64,000 nt of DNA, taken from assembly GCA_036677085.1 (NCBI GenBank), contig JAKFFI010000004.1:235100-299099 (forward strand), read 5' to 3'. The stretch's first letter is position 1; every line of letters begins with the position of its first letter. The notes below the pieces were generated by a model that saw only the letters and a program-made list of their open reading frames with translations, made no database searches and was not told the origin of the DNA. A program made the translations under genes and the position numbers. Positions 61,380 to 64,000 of this stretch are shown piece after piece. This DNA comes from JAGPUQ01 sp036677085 (GTDB taxonomy: Bacteria; Pseudomonadota; Gammaproteobacteria; Pseudomonadales; Porticoccaceae).

Positions 61380-63413
61380 TCAGAGCTCTTGCAGACCTAA
61401 CGACCTTAGGTAGGAGTATGTTGGATCGTAGAACTCGCGAGAGCGAGTTGGGTCGTCGTCATCTCCGTGCGGAACCACCAGAACCATGCCCTGTCGCGCC
61501 CTCGTCAGGAGTACGCGATACGCATTTTCAAGGTAGCGCTGACGCTCGGCCTTATTGACGCGGTTCCAGCGAGAGCCCCGAAACTGATGGTGAGCCCAAT
61601 GTCCATCGTTAAAGCGTAAGTCGCCATCCCATACAATGCAGGCCCAGTCTAATTCCAAACCTTGGACTTGAAATTCCGTAGCGACGTCTTCCAAATAGTA
61701 CGACGAACGTGTGTCTTCTTTCCCCTGAAGAAACCATTTTACCGGATCGGTCTTTACGCGGACGTCAATTGCATGAGGCTTGAGACGCTCAGCCTGTGAC
61801 GAAACAACGATCCCGTAGCGTTCCGATCCTCTTGCCTGCTGTCGCAGCCATTCCTTAGCAACGGATATTTCACGAGTGATCACGATGGGATAACGATCTT
61901 TCAAATCGGTCAAAGTATGTCTTGCGGACTCGATTTCAATATCGAGGACTTCGCGCACAAAGCGACTCAGAATATCGGTCCGAAACGATCGGATCGATGT
62001 GGCAAGGTGTAAATTTTGGTGTAAATGAGTATTAGGGCGCGCGAGCATCGAATCAAATATCTCCCCTCCGCGATATTCCGCCTCCACCAAACTCGACGAC
62101 AAGTACGCATCCCACTCCCGGAATCGTTTAAGAACTGCGTCGAACCACTCACTAATTCCACCCTCTCCTGTGTTTATTTCCTGTCCGCTTCCGACGAGGC
62201 ATACAACAACACACCAATCCTCGTGGCGATCCAGGCACGAAATAAGAAACTCAGGCTCCGAAAGACTGAAACCCGCCTGCCCTTTTTTTTGTCGCATGAA
62301 AGCGCTTGTTTGTTGCAAATTCCAAGCACGTTGGGCTTCGTCGAATAACACCACGTGCTCGAGTGGAGCGCCAGTATCGCGGAGGTATTCATCACGAAAA
62401 TGATGGACATTCTGTATGAATGCCTCTACTTCCTTTTTAGCATCGCCTTTGCGTATTAGGTTCCCCTTGCGCGATTCCCGCTCTACACGATCTCTCGTGA
62501 GCGCCTCGCGTAACACAGCGACTAATGGACCATTGCCAGACAAGAAGACGCTATAAGTATCGCTTTCTGAACTGAGATGTCGATTCGCAACATCTAGCCC
62601 AACCAATGTCTTTCCGGCCCCTGGCACACCAGTGACGAAACAGATCGCCTTACGGTGAAGACTGCGCGAGTTTTCTATGATGCTATCTATGGCCTTCGCT
62701 GTGACTGACAAATTCCTAGCACCAGCATCGCTGCGCGAAATATTTTCAACTGCATGACCGGCGTAAAGGGCACGAGCAGCCTCAACAATAGTGGGAGTTG
62801 GCATGTAGCGCCCTTGCTCCCAAACGACGACATCAATATCTGGAGCCACAAAATGCGCCAATCCTTCGCGGAGAACATTTGATAGCTGTGCCGGTGCCGC
62901 TTTTATTGGGCGAGTCAACCTATCGTTGTGCACCGTGTCGCCAATCTGCAAACTCTGATCGGTTGCCTCCGTAGCGATGAGGACAGGTACGATGCATATA
63001 TCGTGACTGGCATCATGGAAATATTTGAAGTCCAGCGCGTAATCCCATACTTGATCAATTCCAGAACGGTTAAATTCCGATTCACCAACCTTGAATTCAA
63101 GAATGAACATGACATGGCCGATAATGAGTACCACGTCCGTGCGACGCCCCAACCGTGGCACAGTCAGCTCAAAATAAATACGCGCAGTCCCAAGCTGATC
63201 ATCGGAAACTATAAGGTCCTTCAGAATGCGGATTTGCTCTTGCCAAGCGTTTCGTTGTGTTGTTTCGATATTTCCGTCTGATCGTTGTGCAAGCTCACCA
63301 AGGATTGAATGAACATCCTGCTGAAAGAAATGCATCAGCTTTTCGCCGTACATCCACCGACGAATGGAACTAGTGTTTTCAGGGCAGGAATGCACTTCAA
63401 TTGAGGAACGCAT
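61380..63413 (-). CDS. DUF2075 family protein: PD-(D/E)XK-like nuclease plus helicase-like ATPase
   Basis: A 677-residue protein. Residues about 75-110 look like a PD-(D/E)XK nuclease core (D93, then EFK with E106 and K108). A superfamily 1-like NTPase follows: Walker A GVPGAGKT (262-269), Walker B VVLFDEAQRAW (354-364), and a C-terminal helicase motif YRVLLTRARQGMVLVVP near 640. DUF2075 proteins of this kind occur in defence islands, but the function is not established. Base composition is clearly more AT-rich than the nif genes. ATG 63413 is used; ATG 63353 is an alternative. It lies head-on to nifK between foreign remnants. Confidence 0.82.
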   Translation of the reverse strand: MRSSIEVHSCPENTSSIRRWMYGEKLMHFFQQDVHSILGELAQRSDGNIETTQRNAWQEQIRILKDLIVSDDQLGTARIYFELTVPRLGRRTDVVLIIGHVMFILEFKVGESEFNRSGIDQVWDYALDFKYFHDASHDICIVPVLIATEATDQSLQIGDTVHNDRLTRPIKAAPAQLSNVLREGLAHFVAPDIDVVVWEQGRYMPTPTIVEAARALYAGHAVENISRSDAGARNLSVTAKAIDSIIENSRSLHRKAICFVTGVPGAGKTLVGLDVANRHLSSESDTYSVFLSGNGPLVAVLREALTRDRVERESRKGNLIRKGDAKKEVEAFIQNVHHFRDEYLRDTGAPLEHVVLFDEAQRAWNLQQTSAFMRQKKGQAGFSLSEPEFLISCLDRHEDWCVVVCLVGSGQEINTGEGGISEWFDAVLKRFREWDAYLSSSLVEAEYRGGEIFDSMLARPNTHLHQNLHLATSIRSFRTDILSRFVREVLDIEIESARHTLTDLKDRYPIVITREISVAKEWLRQQARGSERYGIVVSSQAERLKPHAIDVRVKTDPVKWFLQGKEDTRSSYYLEDVATEFQVQGLELDWACIVWDGDLRFNDGHWAHHQFRGSRWNRVNKAERQRYLENAYRVLLTRARQGMVLVVPHGDDDDPTRSREFYDPTYSYLRSLGLQEL

Positions 63414-63477
63414 ATTTGGTTTGCCTTTACTAGCTAGTGCGTAGTTGCCCCGAGGCAGTCCCGGGTAAGATCCGACG

Positions 63478-63723
63478 TCATGTGGGATCGTGACTCATGC
63501 TGACAGACGCCAGCCAGGCTTCGGTCGTGCAGTCATTGCTGAAGCTCGGTCGGCTTCTCCGGCCTTCTGTAGCCACTTCATCAAGGGTGAGGATTTCGTC
63601 GCGGGTCTCGGGCACTGTGTCACCTTCCAGAATGGCCATGGATGGCATGTGCTGGCCAAAGCCGACGGATTCTTCCATGTTTCGGCATTGCCGGCCAGCG
63701 ACCGTGAACGATCCGCGCGGCTT
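63478..63723 (-). pseudogene. broken helix-turn-helix (excisionase-like) gene remnant
   Basis: The minus strand encodes AILEGDTVPETRDEILTLDEVA and then loses the frame. DEILTLEEVA is the typical start of small HTH_17/excisionase-like proteins, which continue AYLKAGKRTVYRLA; here the following bases (ACAGAAGGCCGG...) look like a damaged version with indels. The rest of 63414-63723 shows no supported gene. Confidence 0.4.
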
Positions 63724-63880
63724 GCGCGACACCGGCACGCCGCTGATCCGCATCGGCTTCCCGGTGTTCGACCGCCATCACCACCACCGCTACCCGGTGT
63801 GGGGCTACCAGGGCGCGATGAACGTGCTGGTGTGGATCCTCGGCAAGATCTTCGACGAGATCGACAGGAACACCATCTGA
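63724..63880 (+). pseudogene. duplicated 3' fragment of nifK
   Basis: 63724-63877 repeats nifK positions 60982-61135 with only two mismatches by eye (152/154). It keeps the nifK frame (RDTGTPLIRIGFPVFD... ILGKIFDEIDRNTI) and then meets TGA at 63878-63880, lacking the last 14 residues of NifK. It has no start of its own. The copy is direct and lies 2.7 kb downstream, bracketing the DUF2075 insert. Confidence 0.92.
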
Positions 63881-63943
63881 TCTTCCCGCCATTTGACGGA
63901 CACCGGGTTTTCGAAAGAATAACCCCAACCCCCGAGGTGTCCG

Positions 63944-64000
63944 ATGAGCAAGAAGCCCCAGAAGAAGTCCCCCAAGAGCGCCGGCGGTCGAGGCCGATAT
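63944..64000 (+). mobile_element. start of an insertion-sequence transposase gene, cut by window edge
   Basis: ATG 63944 opens a Lys-rich frame (MSKKPQKKSPKSAGGRGRY) that runs off the window. Just upstream, CGGACACC (about 63897-63904) and GGTGTCCG (63936-63943) form an inverted repeat; GGACACC ends of this type are common in IS3-family elements. The family cannot be settled from 19 residues. Confidence 0.45.

Noticed and set aside
63497..63880. Plus-strand open frame of 127 residues ending in NifK sequence
   Set aside because: It is a chance join of the broken HTH region, read antisense, with the nifK fragment; not a designed protein.

Overview
The window is a GC-rich stretch of a bacterial chromosome. 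Protein similarities (Tas, RsuA, RluF, IscX, ErpA, ModE, NifHDK) point to a free-living diazotrophic gammaproteobacterium with an unusually 'actinobacterial' metabolism: complete F420 cofactor biosynthesis, several luciferase-like (LLM) oxidoreductases, and a set of acyl-CoA dehydrogenases, crotonases, a CoA-transferase and an MMPL/RND-type exporter. No rRNA or tRNA gene was seen, so the species is not fixed.

Layout. 1-1.4 kb: 3' part of gamma-glutamyltransferase. 1.5-8.5 kb: a MoxR/Bat operon (MoxR ATPase, DUF58, DUF4381, BatA, fused BatB-BatC, BatD). 8.6-14.9 kb: housekeeping genes (thioesterase, DUF924, Tas, rhodanese, glutamine amidotransferase, two GNATs, cytochrome c, RsuA-like pseudouridine synthase). 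14.9-17.5 kb: an AT-richer cassette between 83-bp imperfect inverted repeats. It carries a retron of the Ec86/St85 (type II-A) kind: promoter, msr-msd RNA gene, nucleoside-deoxyribosyltransferase-like effector and reverse transcriptase. 17.6-20.1 kb: multicopper oxidase plus a cupredoxin-like partner. 20.3-25.9 kb: F420 cluster (npdG-like, cofE, cofD, cofC, fbiC). 26-42.4 kb: LLM oxidoreductases, CoA-transferase, MFS transporter, SnoaL-like proteins, three acyl-CoA dehydrogenases, two atypical crotonases and an MMPL exporter, consistent with catabolism of bulky, possibly cyclic, substrates. 42.5-45.3 kb: ELM1-like protein, glycosyltransferase-like protein, 2OG-Fe(II) oxygenase. 45.4-48.9 kb: modE and modABC for molybdate.

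49-61.2 kb is the nitrogen-fixation region. Two transcription units diverge. One is a complete isc operon (iscS-iscU-erpA-iscA-hscB-hscA-fdx-iscX, then a second [2Fe-2S] ferredoxin and two unrecognised genes). The other is nifHDK. Both have a sigma-54 -24/-12 element preceded by TGT-N10-ACA (NifA-type) sites. This suggests that Fe-S assembly is induced with nitrogenase here. The adjacent molybdate system would supply FeMo-cofactor. A small degenerate receiver-domain gene lies between the two units.

61.2-64 kb: nifHDK ends in a strong terminator and is followed by foreign DNA. This holds a fragment of an AIPR-type abortive-infection gene, a DUF2075 nuclease-helicase-like gene, a broken HTH gene, a 154-bp nearly exact copy of the 3' end of nifK, and the start of an insertion sequence cut by the window edge.
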